The notes under the pieces were generated by a model. The model did not search any database. It saw only the letters and a list, made by a program, of their open reading frames with translations, and had not been told where the DNA came from. Positions 8,190-17,898 of a DNA stretch of 64,000 nt are shown here, piece by piece. The stretch is from Streptomyces sp. CB02400 (GTDB taxonomy: Bacteria > Actinomycetota > Actinomycetes > Streptomycetales > Streptomycetaceae), in assembly GCF_001905725.1 (NCBI RefSeq), contig NZ_LIWB01000001.1, positions 1,159,881 to 1,223,880 of the forward strand, read 5' to 3'. A program made the position numbers and the translations under genes. Position 1 is the stretch's first letter, and each line of letters begins with the position of its first letter.

Positions 8190-11100
8190 TCACCCGGTGA
8201 CGTCGTCCACCGGCACGAGCCCCGACGGACCCGTGGTGACGAGCCCGCTGGTGATCAGCTCCTCGATGTCCTGGTCGAACGCGGCCCGGATGTCCGTCCC
8301 CAAGCGCAGCCACCCGAAGAACCGGGCCGTCTCCCTGGCCAGTTCCTCGCGGCGCATGCCCGGTGACTCCGACAGGATGCCGAGCAGGGCGACCTGACGC
8401 TCCGCGGGAGGAACCTGGGAGACCTTCTTGCGGTCGAAGTCCGGGCTCGGAGTCCGGGCCATCGTCACGGCCCGTCCGGGTACGTCCCAGACGGTCCCGG
8501 ACTGGACCGCTTTCTTCTTCCGGCGCAGTCGTGCCAGCGCGTCGCGGACGCTGCCCTGCACGATCTGACCCGAGCGGTCGAGCAGCCACGCACTGCGGAC
8601 CCGGCCGATCAACACGTCCTCCTCGATGGGACCTTCCATGGTGAGGATGTGGAGGGCCACTTCAGCAACCACCTTCTGGGCGGCGGGGTCGCGGAGGTCG
8701 ATGCCCGGGAGCCGGGCGGCCGCGGACAAGGCGTCCTTCAGGTCGTACAGCTCCTCCCAGCCCAGGGCGCGGTACGGCCGGCTCCACTCGGAGCGGTCGG
8801 ACTCGGTGACCGGAACGATCGCTATCTCCGCCGGGGCCTTCTCGGGCGCGGGAGCCGGAGCAGGTTCCGACGCGGGCGCGTACGGGTCGGCCGCGCAGGC
8901 CGTCTCCACCGCCTCGCGCAACCGTCGCTGCGCGTCCTTGCGGTTGCGGTACCAGTCCGTGCCCCAGATCCGGTGCAGGTTCCACCCCAGGCCGCGCAGG
9001 ATCTCCTCGCGCAGCCGGTCGCGGTCGCGGGCCGCGCGGGAGGAGTGGTACATCGCGCCGTCGCACTCGATGCCGAGCGCGTAGGAGCCGGGGGCGCCGG
9101 GGTGCCGGACCGCCATGTCGATCCGGAAGCCCGCCACGCCCACCTGGGGCTGCACCTCGTAGCCCCACCCGCGCAGGGTGTCGAGCACGTCCTCCTCGAA
9201 CGGGCTCTCCGGCGCGGCGTCCGCGTCGGGGGCGGCCGTGGCCAGGATCGCGGGGCCCTGTTCCGCGTACTGCAGGTAGCGCTTGAGGTGCTGGACGCTC
9301 TTGTTCGCGCTGTCCGGCAGGTCGGCGCCGTGGAAGGACGCCACGACCTCCACCCGGTGCCGCGCCCGGGTCACGGCCACGTTCAGCCGCCGCCAGCCGC
9401 CCTCGCGGTTGATCGGGCCGAAGGAGGAACGCAGCTTGCCCTGAGCGTCGGGGCCGTATCCGACCGACAGGACGATCACGTCGCGCTCGTCGCCCTGCAC
9501 CGTCTCCAGGTTCTTCACGAAGAAGCCGCCCAGACGGTCCTCCGTGAAGTACTTGTCGAGGTCGGGCCGGGACCTGCGGGCCTCGGTGACGGCGTCCTCG
9601 ACGGCGTCCGCCTGTGCCTTGGAGAGCGTGACGACGCCCAGGGTCAGGTGCGGTCGCGTCGAGAAGTGGTGGACGACCCGCTCGGCCACCAGTTCGGCCT
9701 CGCGGACGTTGTCGCGCTTGCCGCTGCGGTCGTACACGCCGTCGGCCTTGTAGAACGCGACGCCCACGTCGTGGCCGTCGGTGACCGCGCCCGGGAACAC
9801 GACCATGGAGTCGTCGTAGAACTCGTGGTTGCTGAAGGCGATCAGGTTCTCATGGCGGCTGCGGTAGTGCCAGCGCAGCGACAGCTCACGCAGCACCCCG
9901 CTGGCCTTGCAGGCGTCCAGAATGGACTCGAAGGAATCGGGCACCTCCTCGTCCCACTCGTCGTCATCGTCGGAGTCGCCGCCGGCGCTGAAGAACGACG
10001 TGGGCGGGAGCTGCCGCGGGTCGCCCGCCACGATCAGGGCGTCACCGCGGTAAATGGCGTTCACGGCGTCCTGCGGAAGGACCTGGGACGCCTCGTCGAA
10101 GATCACCACGTCGAAGCGGAAGTCCGGCGGCAGGTACTGGCTGACCGTCAGCGGGCTCATCATGAAGCACGGCTTGAGCCGTTGTACGACGTCCCGGGTC
10201 TCGTTCAGGAGCCGCCGCACCGGCATGTGCCGCCGCTGCAGCTTCGCCTGACGGCTCAGGATCGCGGCCTGACCCGTCGTCGCCCGGCGCGGACGTCGTG
10301 CGTTGCAGGCATCGATCACCGTCGCGTGGGCGGCCTGCACCAGCCCGCGGTCCAGTCGGCGGTAGCGCTCCACCACCTGGTCGCGGTCGGCGGCCCGTAC
10401 CACCGCGAGACGGCTGTCGGACGCCAACTGGTGCTCCACCCAGGCACGCAGCACGGTGCGCTCCACGGCCACGGGGAACAGCGACGCCGGAACCTCGCGG
10501 TCCGCGAGCTGCGTCGGCAGATTCTCCAGCCCGTACCGGCTCAGCACCTCGTGGGCCTCGGCCGAGCGGAGCCAGGCGTCCGGGCCGTAGGGATCGTCGG
10601 ACATGCGGTCTAGGAGTGTCCGGGCGGACGGGAACCCGGCCTCCAACTCGGTGCGGATCTCCGCTGCCCGGGCCGGTACGAAGTAGTCGACGAGGACCTC
10701 CGACCGCTCCAGCCAGTCACGGTTGCGGCGCTCCACCGACGAGTCGGGCGCCGCGTGCAGCAGCAGGCGCGCGGCCTCGGGCTCCAGAGGGGCGGCCGAG
10801 CCGGTGACGGAAGCGGTGCGCCGGACACCGAGGGTCCAGTCCAGGGCGCGGTGGACGGCCTCCCGGGAAGTGTGCACTCCCTCGTACAGGTCACCGAGCA
10901 GACAGCGGTGGTCAGCCTCAGAGCTCAGGAGATCCTCCTCGGCCGCGCGGGCTGCGACCACGGCCGCCACGGAGGAGCGGGCGCCGCCCAGGGACAACCA
11001 GTCGGCGCCCCCGCCCGGGGAGCCCGTGGCACGGGCCACCGAGTGAATCAGGGAAGCGGCCTCGTCGAGGGGATCGAGGTGGGCACGCAGCCAGGCCGCG

Positions 11101-14100
11101 CCCTCGGGCAGGGAACGGGCCCGCAGACCGGGGGCGGCAGCAGCCAGCGCGGGGGAGTGCGTGAAGGTCTCCCAGTCGGCGCACTCCGCCCGCAGGCGGG
11201 CGGCCGTCTCCAGTAGCCCTGGAACGGCGGGCTGGTGAGCGCAGAGGGCGCGGACGGGACCGCTGCGCCGGACCGGGTCCGCCAGGACCGGGCCGGCCAG
11301 CCGGTGGGCGTCGGACGCCGCGGCGAGCGCCGCGGCCAGGGCGGCGGTGCGGGGACGGCCGTCCGGCGCGTACTCGCCCAGGAGCTCAGCGGTCCGGACA
11401 GGGACAGATCCCGTCTCAGGCCCGTCGCTGGTGAACGACAGCCGCATGGCCTGGCGCAGCAGGTCGCTCTCCACCGTCGTGCCGCCGCCGGTGTCCGGCC
11501 GGTCGTCGAGACGGGTGTCCAGGCCCGTGTACCAGGCGCACAGCAGTTCCCGGTCCTGGGCCTCCCGGGCGGCGAACGCCGCGTCCTCCCGCTGCGCCGA
11601 GTGCGCCGCGGCGACCGCCGCGCGCGCCGAGGCGAGGGTGTGGCCCGTCGTCCCGGGGAACTCCCGGCGACCGACGGACTGGACCGTGTCGATGAGTCTC
11701 ACGGCGTCCTCCAACGCCGGCACGTGGGCGCGCAGCCACACGGCGGTCGCCGCCGATCCAAGACGGCCCAGGTCCGTGCCGTGCTCGCGCAGCCGTGACT
11801 CCCGCAGTGCCGAGCCCCACGTGCTCAGGTCGTCCTCCAGCCGCTTGACCCACTCGGACAGCGCGGGGTCGGACACGGACCCGTGGGCCAGCTGCACGGC
11901 CAGACGGTTGCGACGGACCGGGTCGGCCACCACGTCCGGGGCGAGCCGGTGAGCATCCTCGGCCTGGCGCAGCGCGCCGTCCAGCGCGTTGATGTCGGGC
12001 AGGTCGTCACCGGCGTACGCGGCGAGCAGTTCCGCGTGTTCGGTCACCGCGGCACGCACGGCCCGGTGTGCCTGCTGCCAGGCCGCCGCCTTGCCCAGTT
12101 CCGCCTGCAGGCCGCTGTTCCAGGATCCGCCGGTGCTGACTCCGCCGACGAGTTTCCGGTCGGCCCGGACCTGGGAGGACAGAGCCGCCGCGAAGCGCCG
12201 GCCGTTCTCCGAGAGGCGGCGCACCGCGTCGGTCAGCCCTTCGGTGTAGGGCGTACCGGGACCGAACACGTCCTGCGCTTCCTGACGGGCCCGGTCGAGG
12301 ACGTCCATGAGGCGGTGCAGTTCGTCAACGGCTCGGCGTACCCGGGGCAGCACGGCCGGATCGAACCAGGAGACCGGAGCGCGGTGGACGGGGCCGGCCA
12401 GCGCGGCCAGCCCGGTCACGGACCGCGTCGCGGAGGCGGTGTCCGGCGGTTCGCAGCCCAGCAGTTCCGCCACGTTCACCGCGCACTTGGCGGTGCCCTC
12501 CAGCATGTCGGCGAGGGTGCCCCAGCGGGAGGCGAGCGAGTCGGCCTCGTCCCGGCCGAGGACCGTGAGGTTGGCACCGGACGGCTCCATGAATCCGAGC
12601 GCGGCCTCCGCTGCCTCCGGCTCTCGGGGCAGGTGGGACGGCAGGTCCGCCCAGCCAGGCCCCGCGTGCTCCCGCGCTGTCGCCCGTGCTGCGGTCGTGC
12701 GGTCACGACAGGCCTCGAACTCCCTCACAGAGGTCGCCACGAGACCGAGGGCTGCTCGCTGGGCGGCGGCGAAGTCCTCCGGGGCGAGCCACGCCTCCAG
12801 TGGGCGGTGCGGGACGTCGGACAGGTCCGCCAGATCGCACAGGGCCGTCGCCTCAGCCAGCGAATGTGGTTCGTCGACGCCCAGGTCCCGGGCGAGCTCG
12901 CGGGCCGAGGAGGTGGCGCTGCCCAGCAGGTCGGCCGCCTTCTCGAAGTCCCTGCTCAGGTTCTCCGCCTGCCGCTCGGTCAGGCCGGTCAGATCCAGAC
13001 CCCGCGGCTCGAGGGAGACCAGAGCCCGCTCCGCCGCCGGCGGCTCGGGGCGAAGACGCGGGGACACCTCCTGCCAGCGGTCGCCCACCAGGTCCTGCGC
13101 GGTCTGCTGGGCACGCCGTACGCGGCGCAGTGCGTCGAGGAAGGACTCGACCGGATCGGTCACGGCGTGAGCCATGTCGGCTTCGGTGAGCCACCACTCG
13201 GGCACAGGCAGCCGTTCGTCCAGCAGACGGAGCAGCCGGACGAGACGGTCCACCTGGTCCGACGTCGTGAACTGCGCGCCCTCCGGAGCGAGCGCCCCGT
13301 AGCCGTCGAGGGCGGACAGGAGTCCGCTCAGGGCCGTGCGCGCCTCTTCCAGGGCGGGGCCGGGGTGGGGCCGGTCCGTGCGCAGTCCCCGCCACGGAAA
13401 GCCCGGGTCGGCCACCGCCTGCCAGGCGTCACCGACAGCGTCGGCGGCCTTGAGCACGTCGGCCAGGTCGGCCGCGGTCAGGGAGGAGGGAGCGAACAGT
13501 CGGGACGAACCGTCATCGGAAGCGGAGAGGTAGGCGACCGGGGCGTCGTCGAGACGGCCCACCTGGCCGATGACGTCGTGCAGGGTGCGACCCAGGGGGC
13601 GGCGCACCTCGTTCATCGCGGCGGCGTACGCGGACAGTGCCTCGCGGTCGAGGCGCGCCTGGACCCTCTCCTGGTCGGGGAGCCCGGTTGCCTGGGGCTG
13701 CTCGGAGAGCGCACGGCCGAGTTCCTGCGCCACGGCCTTACGACTGGTGTTGCGGCTGTGCAGGGCGAAGGAGTAGGAGTCCAGACCCACTGACCTCAGC
13801 CGCTGCAGCACGACGTCCAGCGCCGCCGCCTTCTCACTGACGAACAGCACGCTGCGGCCAGCGTGCATCAGTCCGGCGATGATGTTGGTGATGGTCTGGC
13901 TCTTGCCCGTCCCCGGAGGACCATCGAGCACGAAGGACCGGCCCGCAACGGCTGCCGCGACTGCCTGCCGCTGCGAAGTGTCCGCGTCCAGAACCAGCGG
14001 AGCGTCCTCCGGAGGGGCCAGCTCGTCGACCCGTTCCGCCGGCACCTCCTCGAAGTCGAAACGGTCGGAGGCGAGAGCGTCGCCGGGTCCCACCGCCACC

Positions 14101-14864
14101 GCGCGCACCAGGTCGCTCGCGAGGAGCCGGTGTTCGTTCTCCAGCAGGTCCCGATACATCGACTCCTTGTGGGAGGCGAAGAGTGCCATGACGACCCGCT
14201 CCTCCACCTCCCACTGGGACTTGCCGGCCACCGCCCCGCGCACGGCCTCGACCACCGCGTCCACGTCACGGCAGTCGGTCTCCGCGACGGGCGCCCAGTC
14301 GATGCCGAACTGTTCCAGCTTGATGGGCAGTGCGGGATTGAGCTGTGGGTCCTCGTCCTCGTTCGCCTGGAGGAGTACCTGTCCGGTGGGCGTCCGCACG
14401 ATTTCCACCGGGAAGAGGATCAGTGGCGCCTGATTGCTGGTGGTGGCCCCGTCCTCACGCCAGTGCAGCATGCCGACGCCCAGGTGGAGGGTCCACAGAC
14501 CGTAGTCGTTGAACACCTGAGTCGCCTTGGAGCGCAGGGAGCGCAGCGCCCTCTGCAGCGCGGGGGCCGTGGTTTTCTGCGTGACGATGTCGTCCTCACC
14601 GGGAGGAGGGCACTCCTGCTCCTCATCCTCCGCGGGCACCTCGTCCGGGAGCGGCGCGAAGCGCAGCGCGTGGTTCTCCAGCAGCCTCACCAGCTCCGAC
14701 GGCAAGGGGGCCGACAGTTCCAGTGTCGAGGTGCGGGTGTGTCGGAAGTTCAACAGCCGGTTGCGTCCGCTGAGGTCCACGAGCGACGTGCGCCAGTTCG
14801 CCAGGACTGCCTTGAGGCGTTCCAGATCGCTGCCGCCCCCGAATGCACCCGGAATGGTCGTCAC
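8190..14864 (-). CDS. giant DUF4011 / SF1 helicase / Vsr-like nuclease / DUF3320 protein
   Basis: 2224 aa. Domains in order: DUF4011 (~12-160, LANWRTSLVDLSGRNRLLNF); SF1 helicase with DTSQRQAV (~295) and Walker A GPPGTGKS (315-322); a very long helical insertion (~340-1500); Walker B VVIFDEASQ with D1590-E1591; GDPRQLPPTSFF; NVAVTRARHRVEVV as motif VI; a Vsr/MTES_1575-type endonuclease (~1885-1980) with D1916, E1933-C1934-D1935 and RIWGTDWY; then a DUF3320-like winged segment from ~2028. Relatives occur in bacterial defence islands; the helicase plus Vsr-type nuclease layout recalls single-gene antiphage proteins of the Hhe kind, though no HEPN domain is evident to me. Only 182 bases separate it from the downstream end of the nuclease/helicase operon, so co-transcription is possible. 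Architecture secure; function inferred. Confidence 0.85.
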   Translation of the reverse strand: MTTIPGAFGGGSDLERLKAVLANWRTSLVDLSGRNRLLNFRHTRTSTLELSAPLPSELVRLLENHALRFAPLPDEVPAEDEEQECPPPGEDDIVTQKTTAPALQRALRSLRSKATQVFNDYGLWTLHLGVGMLHWREDGATTSNQAPLILFPVEIVRTPTGQVLLQANEDEDPQLNPALPIKLEQFGIDWAPVAETDCRDVDAVVEAVRGAVAGKSQWEVEERVVMALFASHKESMYRDLLENEHRLLASDLVRAVAVGPGDALASDRFDFEEVPAERVDELAPPEDAPLVLDADTSQRQAVAAAVAGRSFVLDGPPGTGKSQTITNIIAGLMHAGRSVLFVSEKAAALDVVLQRLRSVGLDSYSFALHSRNTSRKAVAQELGRALSEQPQATGLPDQERVQARLDREALSAYAAAMNEVRRPLGRTLHDVIGQVGRLDDAPVAYLSASDDGSSRLFAPSSLTAADLADVLKAADAVGDAWQAVADPGFPWRGLRTDRPHPGPALEEARTALSGLLSALDGYGALAPEGAQFTTSDQVDRLVRLLRLLDERLPVPEWWLTEADMAHAVTDPVESFLDALRRVRRAQQTAQDLVGDRWQEVSPRLRPEPPAAERALVSLEPRGLDLTGLTERQAENLSRDFEKAADLLGSATSSARELARDLGVDEPHSLAEATALCDLADLSDVPHRPLEAWLAPEDFAAAQRAALGLVATSVREFEACRDRTTAARATAREHAGPGWADLPSHLPREPEAAEAALGFMEPSGANLTVLGRDEADSLASRWGTLADMLEGTAKCAVNVAELLGCEPPDTASATRSVTGLAALAGPVHRAPVSWFDPAVLPRVRRAVDELHRLMDVLDRARQEAQDVFGPGTPYTEGLTDAVRRLSENGRRFAAALSSQVRADRKLVGGVSTGGSWNSGLQAELGKAAAWQQAHRAVRAAVTEHAELLAAYAGDDLPDINALDGALRQAEDAHRLAPDVVADPVRRNRLAVQLAHGSVSDPALSEWVKRLEDDLSTWGSALRESRLREHGTDLGRLGSAATAVWLRAHVPALEDAVRLIDTVQSVGRREFPGTTGHTLASARAAVAAAHSAQREDAAFAAREAQDRELLCAWYTGLDTRLDDRPDTGGGTTVESDLLRQAMRLSFTSDGPETGSVPVRTAELLGEYAPDGRPRTAALAAALAAASDAHRLAGPVLADPVRRSGPVRALCAHQPAVPGLLETAARLRAECADWETFTHSPALAAAAPGLRARSLPEGAAWLRAHLDPLDEAASLIHSVARATGSPGGGADWLSLGGARSSVAAVVAARAAEEDLLSSEADHRCLLGDLYEGVHTSREAVHRALDWTLGVRRTASVTGSAAPLEPEAARLLLHAAPDSSVERRNRDWLERSEVLVDYFVPARAAEIRTELEAGFPSARTLLDRMSDDPYGPDAWLRSAEAHEVLSRYGLENLPTQLADREVPASLFPVAVERTVLRAWVEHQLASDSRLAVVRAADRDQVVERYRRLDRGLVQAAHATVIDACNARRPRRATTGQAAILSRQAKLQRRHMPVRRLLNETRDVVQRLKPCFMMSPLTVSQYLPPDFRFDVVIFDEASQVLPQDAVNAIYRGDALIVAGDPRQLPPTSFFSAGGDSDDDDEWDEEVPDSFESILDACKASGVLRELSLRWHYRSRHENLIAFSNHEFYDDSMVVFPGAVTDGHDVGVAFYKADGVYDRSGKRDNVREAELVAERVVHHFSTRPHLTLGVVTLSKAQADAVEDAVTEARRSRPDLDKYFTEDRLGGFFVKNLETVQGDERDVIVLSVGYGPDAQGKLRSSFGPINREGGWRRLNVAVTRARHRVEVVASFHGADLPDSANKSVQHLKRYLQYAEQGPAILATAAPDADAAPESPFEEDVLDTLRGWGYEVQPQVGVAGFRIDMAVRHPGAPGSYALGIECDGAMYHSSRAARDRDRLREEILRGLGWNLHRIWGTDWYRNRKDAQRRLREAVETACAADPYAPASEPAPAPAPEKAPAEIAIVPVTESDRSEWSRPYRALGWEELYDLKDALSAAARLPGIDLRDPAAQKVVAEVALHILTMEGPIEEDVLIGRVRSAWLLDRSGQIVQGSVRDALARLRRKKKAVQSGTVWDVPGRAVTMARTPSPDFDRKKVSQVPPAERQVALLGILSESPGMRREELARETARFFGWLRLGTDIRAAFDQDIEELITSGLVTTGPSGLVPVDDVTG

Positions 14865-15046
14865 GGTTGTCCCTGCTCTCGCGTCGCGCTGCTCATACCG
14901 GAGAGGGAAAGCACGGACTTCATGTCAGGGACATGGAAACGCGGGCGGGCCCGGCGTTGTCCATCTGATCCCCCCTGTGTGACATGTTCGTCTTGTCGCA
15001 CTCGCCCCCCCACGGACGGACGGATTCTATGGTGACGGTGTGGAAA

Positions 15047-16396
15047 TCAGAAGTGGACCTTGTGGTCACGGTTCTCTAGGTGCTCCATCACCACCTGGTG
15101 CGCCCGCCACCCGTCCGGGAACTTCGGCGGCACGTCCAGATACACCGGGCTGCTGCGCGGATGCCGGTCCAGCAGGTCGGTGATTCCCGCGCGGGCCACC
15201 ACCACGCAGGCGAAGCGGTGCCGGGAGAGCAGGACGCACAGACGGCCGGTCTCCAGGTGGAAGGCGGAGGCGTCCTGGCGGCCGGAGAGCGGGTGCCAGA
15301 CCAGGGTGACGTCGAACTCGCGGCCTTGCAGCCGGTTGGCGGTGTCCACCGTGACGGCCGTCAGACCGCGCGCCGCCAGCCGGGACCGTACCGCCTCCAC
15401 CTGGACGGTCCGTGCCGCGCCGATCGCGATGCGCGACGCGGTGAGCGGCTCACCATTGACCAGGGCGCCCCGCTCCAGGAAGCGGGCCGCCGTCGCGGCG
15501 AGCGCCTCGGCGACCTCCGGGTCGTCGTCCAGGGTGTGCCGGGCGGGCAGCTCCAGCAGACCCCATCCCGACTCCGCCGCGCGGGACAGGACCGCGTCCT
15601 GCGGGGTGGGACGGTGTGCCTCGCTGCTGTAGCCGAGGACGCGGTCGGCGGCCGTCGTACCCGAGGTGAAGGGGTAGAAGGGGTAGAACGCCTTCTGCAC
15701 CAGCGATGCCGCCATCTCCGGCAGGCGCCAGGACACCGGCAGCTGATGGCGTTCCAGGTCCGCGTTGTGGGCCAGGGTGACGTCGACCGCGTTGCGCAGC
15801 GGATCCCAGGTCAGGCCGTGCCAGCGGTCGGTGTCCACGGTGGCGAACGGGTCCAGCTGACCGGGGTCGCCCACGAAAAGCACTTGTGAGTCCTCCGGGC
15901 CGAAGAGCGGTGCCGTGGCGAGCAGGGCGTCCGACCGCATCTGGTAGGCCTCGTCGACGATCGCCCAGCGCCACGGGTCGCACTTGTCGGGCTTCACGTA
16001 CGACCACTTCTTCGCCGTGGAGACGACGACCGGCAGGTCGCGCAGATCGGATATGTCCTTGCTGCCCGTCACATTGGCGTGCCGCCGCACCCGTTCCGGG
16101 AGTGAGAAGGCGCTCGCGTGAAGGCGGCCGAGCGCGAGGTCCGGGTACTCGCGGGCGATGTTGTCCACCAGGTCGTCGACCTGTTCGTTGGTCTGCGCGA
16201 CGATCATCAGCTGGTGGCCGGCCGCCGTGAGGTGGCCGGTGGCGCGTTTGACCAGCGTGGACTTGCCCGCGCCGGGTGGGGAGTCGACCACCACGCCCCG
16301 GCCGGTGGTCGTGTCCAGCGCCGTGAGGATGCCCGCCACCGCCCGGTCCGCGAGGACGCCGGGAGTGGCTGGGCCGGTCTCCGGAGCGGCGGTCAT
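15047..16396 (-). CDS. Upf1/Dna2-like superfamily 1 helicase core
   Basis: 449 aa. Walker A SPPGAGKST (~39-47), motif Ia-like TNEQVDDLV, Walker B WAIVDEAYQM, motif III VLFVGDPGQLDPF, motif IV-like LPVSWRLP, motif V NRLQGREFDVTLVW and motif VI GRLCVLLSRHRF follow the order of the Upf1/Dna2 subfamily (SF1B, 5'-3' translocases). The protein lacks the N-terminal nuclease and beta-barrel found in Dna2. It is coupled by an ATGA overlap to a protein whose C-terminus looks barrel-like, and that protein is coupled to an Fe-S nuclease. I infer a three-subunit complex. It is small for the family, with no room for extra domains. Confidence 0.75.
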   Translation of the reverse strand: MTAAPETGPATPGVLADRAVAGILTALDTTTGRGVVVDSPPGAGKSTLVKRATGHLTAAGHQLMIVAQTNEQVDDLVDNIAREYPDLALGRLHASAFSLPERVRRHANVTGSKDISDLRDLPVVVSTAKKWSYVKPDKCDPWRWAIVDEAYQMRSDALLATAPLFGPEDSQVLFVGDPGQLDPFATVDTDRWHGLTWDPLRNAVDVTLAHNADLERHQLPVSWRLPEMAASLVQKAFYPFYPFTSGTTAADRVLGYSSEAHRPTPQDAVLSRAAESGWGLLELPARHTLDDDPEVAEALAATAARFLERGALVNGEPLTASRIAIGAARTVQVEAVRSRLAARGLTAVTVDTANRLQGREFDVTLVWHPLSGRQDASAFHLETGRLCVLLSRHRFACVVVARAGITDLLDRHPRSSPVYLDVPPKFPDGWRAHQVVMEHLENRDHKVHF

Positions 16397-17898
16397 TCCC
16401 AGATCTCCTCTGCGTCCTCATCGGTCGGTTCGTAGGGTTCGGGCGGCCCTCCGTGGGTCCACGGGGTGTCCTCCTCGGCGGGCAGGACGGACGGCATGGA
16501 CTTGGGGTCGACGGAGGTGTAGGTGACCGTCTCGTCCACTTCGGCCAGGGTGCCCGGCGGAGCCGGAGGCTTGCGCTTGTTGTTGAAGCCGCCGTTCAAC
16601 TGGATCAGTACGGTGTGGCCGTTGCCGTCCGGGGACACCTCGACGATCTCCGCCTTCTGGCCCGGACGCGCAGGGCACTTGATCTCCGTGCCCGCGCGGA
16701 GGCGTACGGGCAGTTCGCTGCGCACGGTGATCGTCGGGCGCCACTTCGGACTTCTCGCCCCTGGCAGGAAGCGGTCCTCGTCGCAGGCCACGACCACCCC
16801 CGTGAACGCCTCACCCGTCAGCTCGTACTCCGCCATCACCAGTGGATCGTCGAACGCCCGCTCCGCGTCGTACCGCGCCATCGCCTCCTCCATGCGCGCC
16901 AGGCGGCGGGCCGCGCCGACGGCGTGGTCGCGGCGGGCCTGCGGGCGGCCGTCCTCGTCCAGGTAGACCGCGTACTCGGCGAACAGCCGGCGGTCGTACG
17001 CCCACCGCTCGGACACGTGTCCGCCCTCCGGCAGCTCGCGCAACAGCTCCACTCCGCGCCACATCAGCTCCCAGGTGGGCAGCATCTGGCCGCGCAGCTC
17101 GCGGTCGATCTGACGCCCGACGGCCTCCCGGCCGCGGTCGTCACCGGCCTCGTCGTAGCGGGACATCAGCTCGTCCAGCGTACGGTCGAAGACGACGTCC
17201 GTCGCCGGTCCCGCGGGCGGGTACAACAACGGGTCCTCCGCTTCCCGGGCGGCCTCCGCGCCGGTGTGCCCTCCTGGCGGGTCGATCCAGGCGAGCAGCG
17301 AGGCGAGGTGGGAGTCCTCCGCGGCGCTCTGCCCCGTGGCCCAGTGGGCGGCCAGCAGCCGGGTCATGGCCTGCAGCAGGCCGGAGCCCGGGAACTCGGC
17401 CCGGTCGGCGAACCAGGTCAGCCACTTGCCGAGGACGGGCACGGCCGGGTCCACGGCGTACGGGCCCTCGACGGCACGCAGCCGGGTCAGTCGGCCGAGC
17501 AGCCGGACGTACGCGATGCCGTCCCCGTTGGGTACGAGGAGTTGTGGCGCGCGCAGAGGGCGCCGGCGCTCCTCCTTGTCCGGGCCGCGGCCCATGGTGT
17601 ACGTCTCCGTTTCCGCCGTACGGCACTCCTCGATGTACGGCAGCAGCAGCGCGGCGAGGCGCTCCACGAAGAGGAACCGTTCGCCGCGGTCGCGCGGTTG
17701 CCGGACCGTCAGCAGGACGGGGTCGGCGGGATCGGTGCCGGCGAGGGCGGCCAGCGGCGCGCAGGCCTCGCCGGCGAGCCTCAGCGGTACCAGTACGAAG
17801 GGGCGGTCGTCCAGATGGTCGTGTCGTACCGTCGTCAGCCGCTCGGCGTGGCCGGTCTCGGTGGCCCGCAGGGTGGCCACGGCGGTGAGCGCACTCAT
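16393..17898 (-). CDS. conserved protein with predicted C-terminal beta-barrel, partner of helicase
   Basis: 501 aa with no family I recognise. Residues ~1-330 are mostly helical with charged segments. Around 380-440 there is a beta-rich stretch (ITVRSELPVRLRAGTEIKCP, then GQKAEIVEVSPDG and TVLIQLNGGFNN) that reads like an SH3/OB-type barrel, the element that precedes the helicase core (domain 1B) in Dna2 and Upf1. The acidic, Pro-rich tail is probably disordered. Both ends overlap their neighbours by ATGA, giving stoichiometric translation with the nuclease upstream and the helicase downstream. I infer a scaffold or DNA-binding subunit. The barrel assignment is by eye and needs structure prediction. 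Confidence 0.6.
   Translation of the reverse strand: MSALTAVATLRATETGHAERLTTVRHDHLDDRPFVLVPLRLAGEACAPLAALAGTDPADPVLLTVRQPRDRGERFLFVERLAALLLPYIEECRTAETETYTMGRGPDKEERRRPLRAPQLLVPNGDGIAYVRLLGRLTRLRAVEGPYAVDPAVPVLGKWLTWFADRAEFPGSGLLQAMTRLLAAHWATGQSAAEDSHLASLLAWIDPPGGHTGAEAAREAEDPLLYPPAGPATDVVFDRTLDELMSRYDEAGDDRGREAVGRQIDRELRGQMLPTWELMWRGVELLRELPEGGHVSERWAYDRRLFAEYAVYLDEDGRPQARRDHAVGAARRLARMEEAMARYDAERAFDDPLVMAEYELTGEAFTGVVVACDEDRFLPGARSPKWRPTITVRSELPVRLRAGTEIKCPARPGQKAEIVEVSPDGNGHTVLIQLNGGFNNKRKPPAPPGTLAEVDETVTYTSVDPKSMPSVLPAEEDTPWTHGGPPEPYEPTDEDAEEIWE

Noticed and set aside
8649..10613. Long plus-strand open frame opposite the giant helicase gene
   Set aside because: Antisense frame typical of GC-rich DNA; lacks domain motifs, while the minus strand encodes clear helicase and nuclease motifs.
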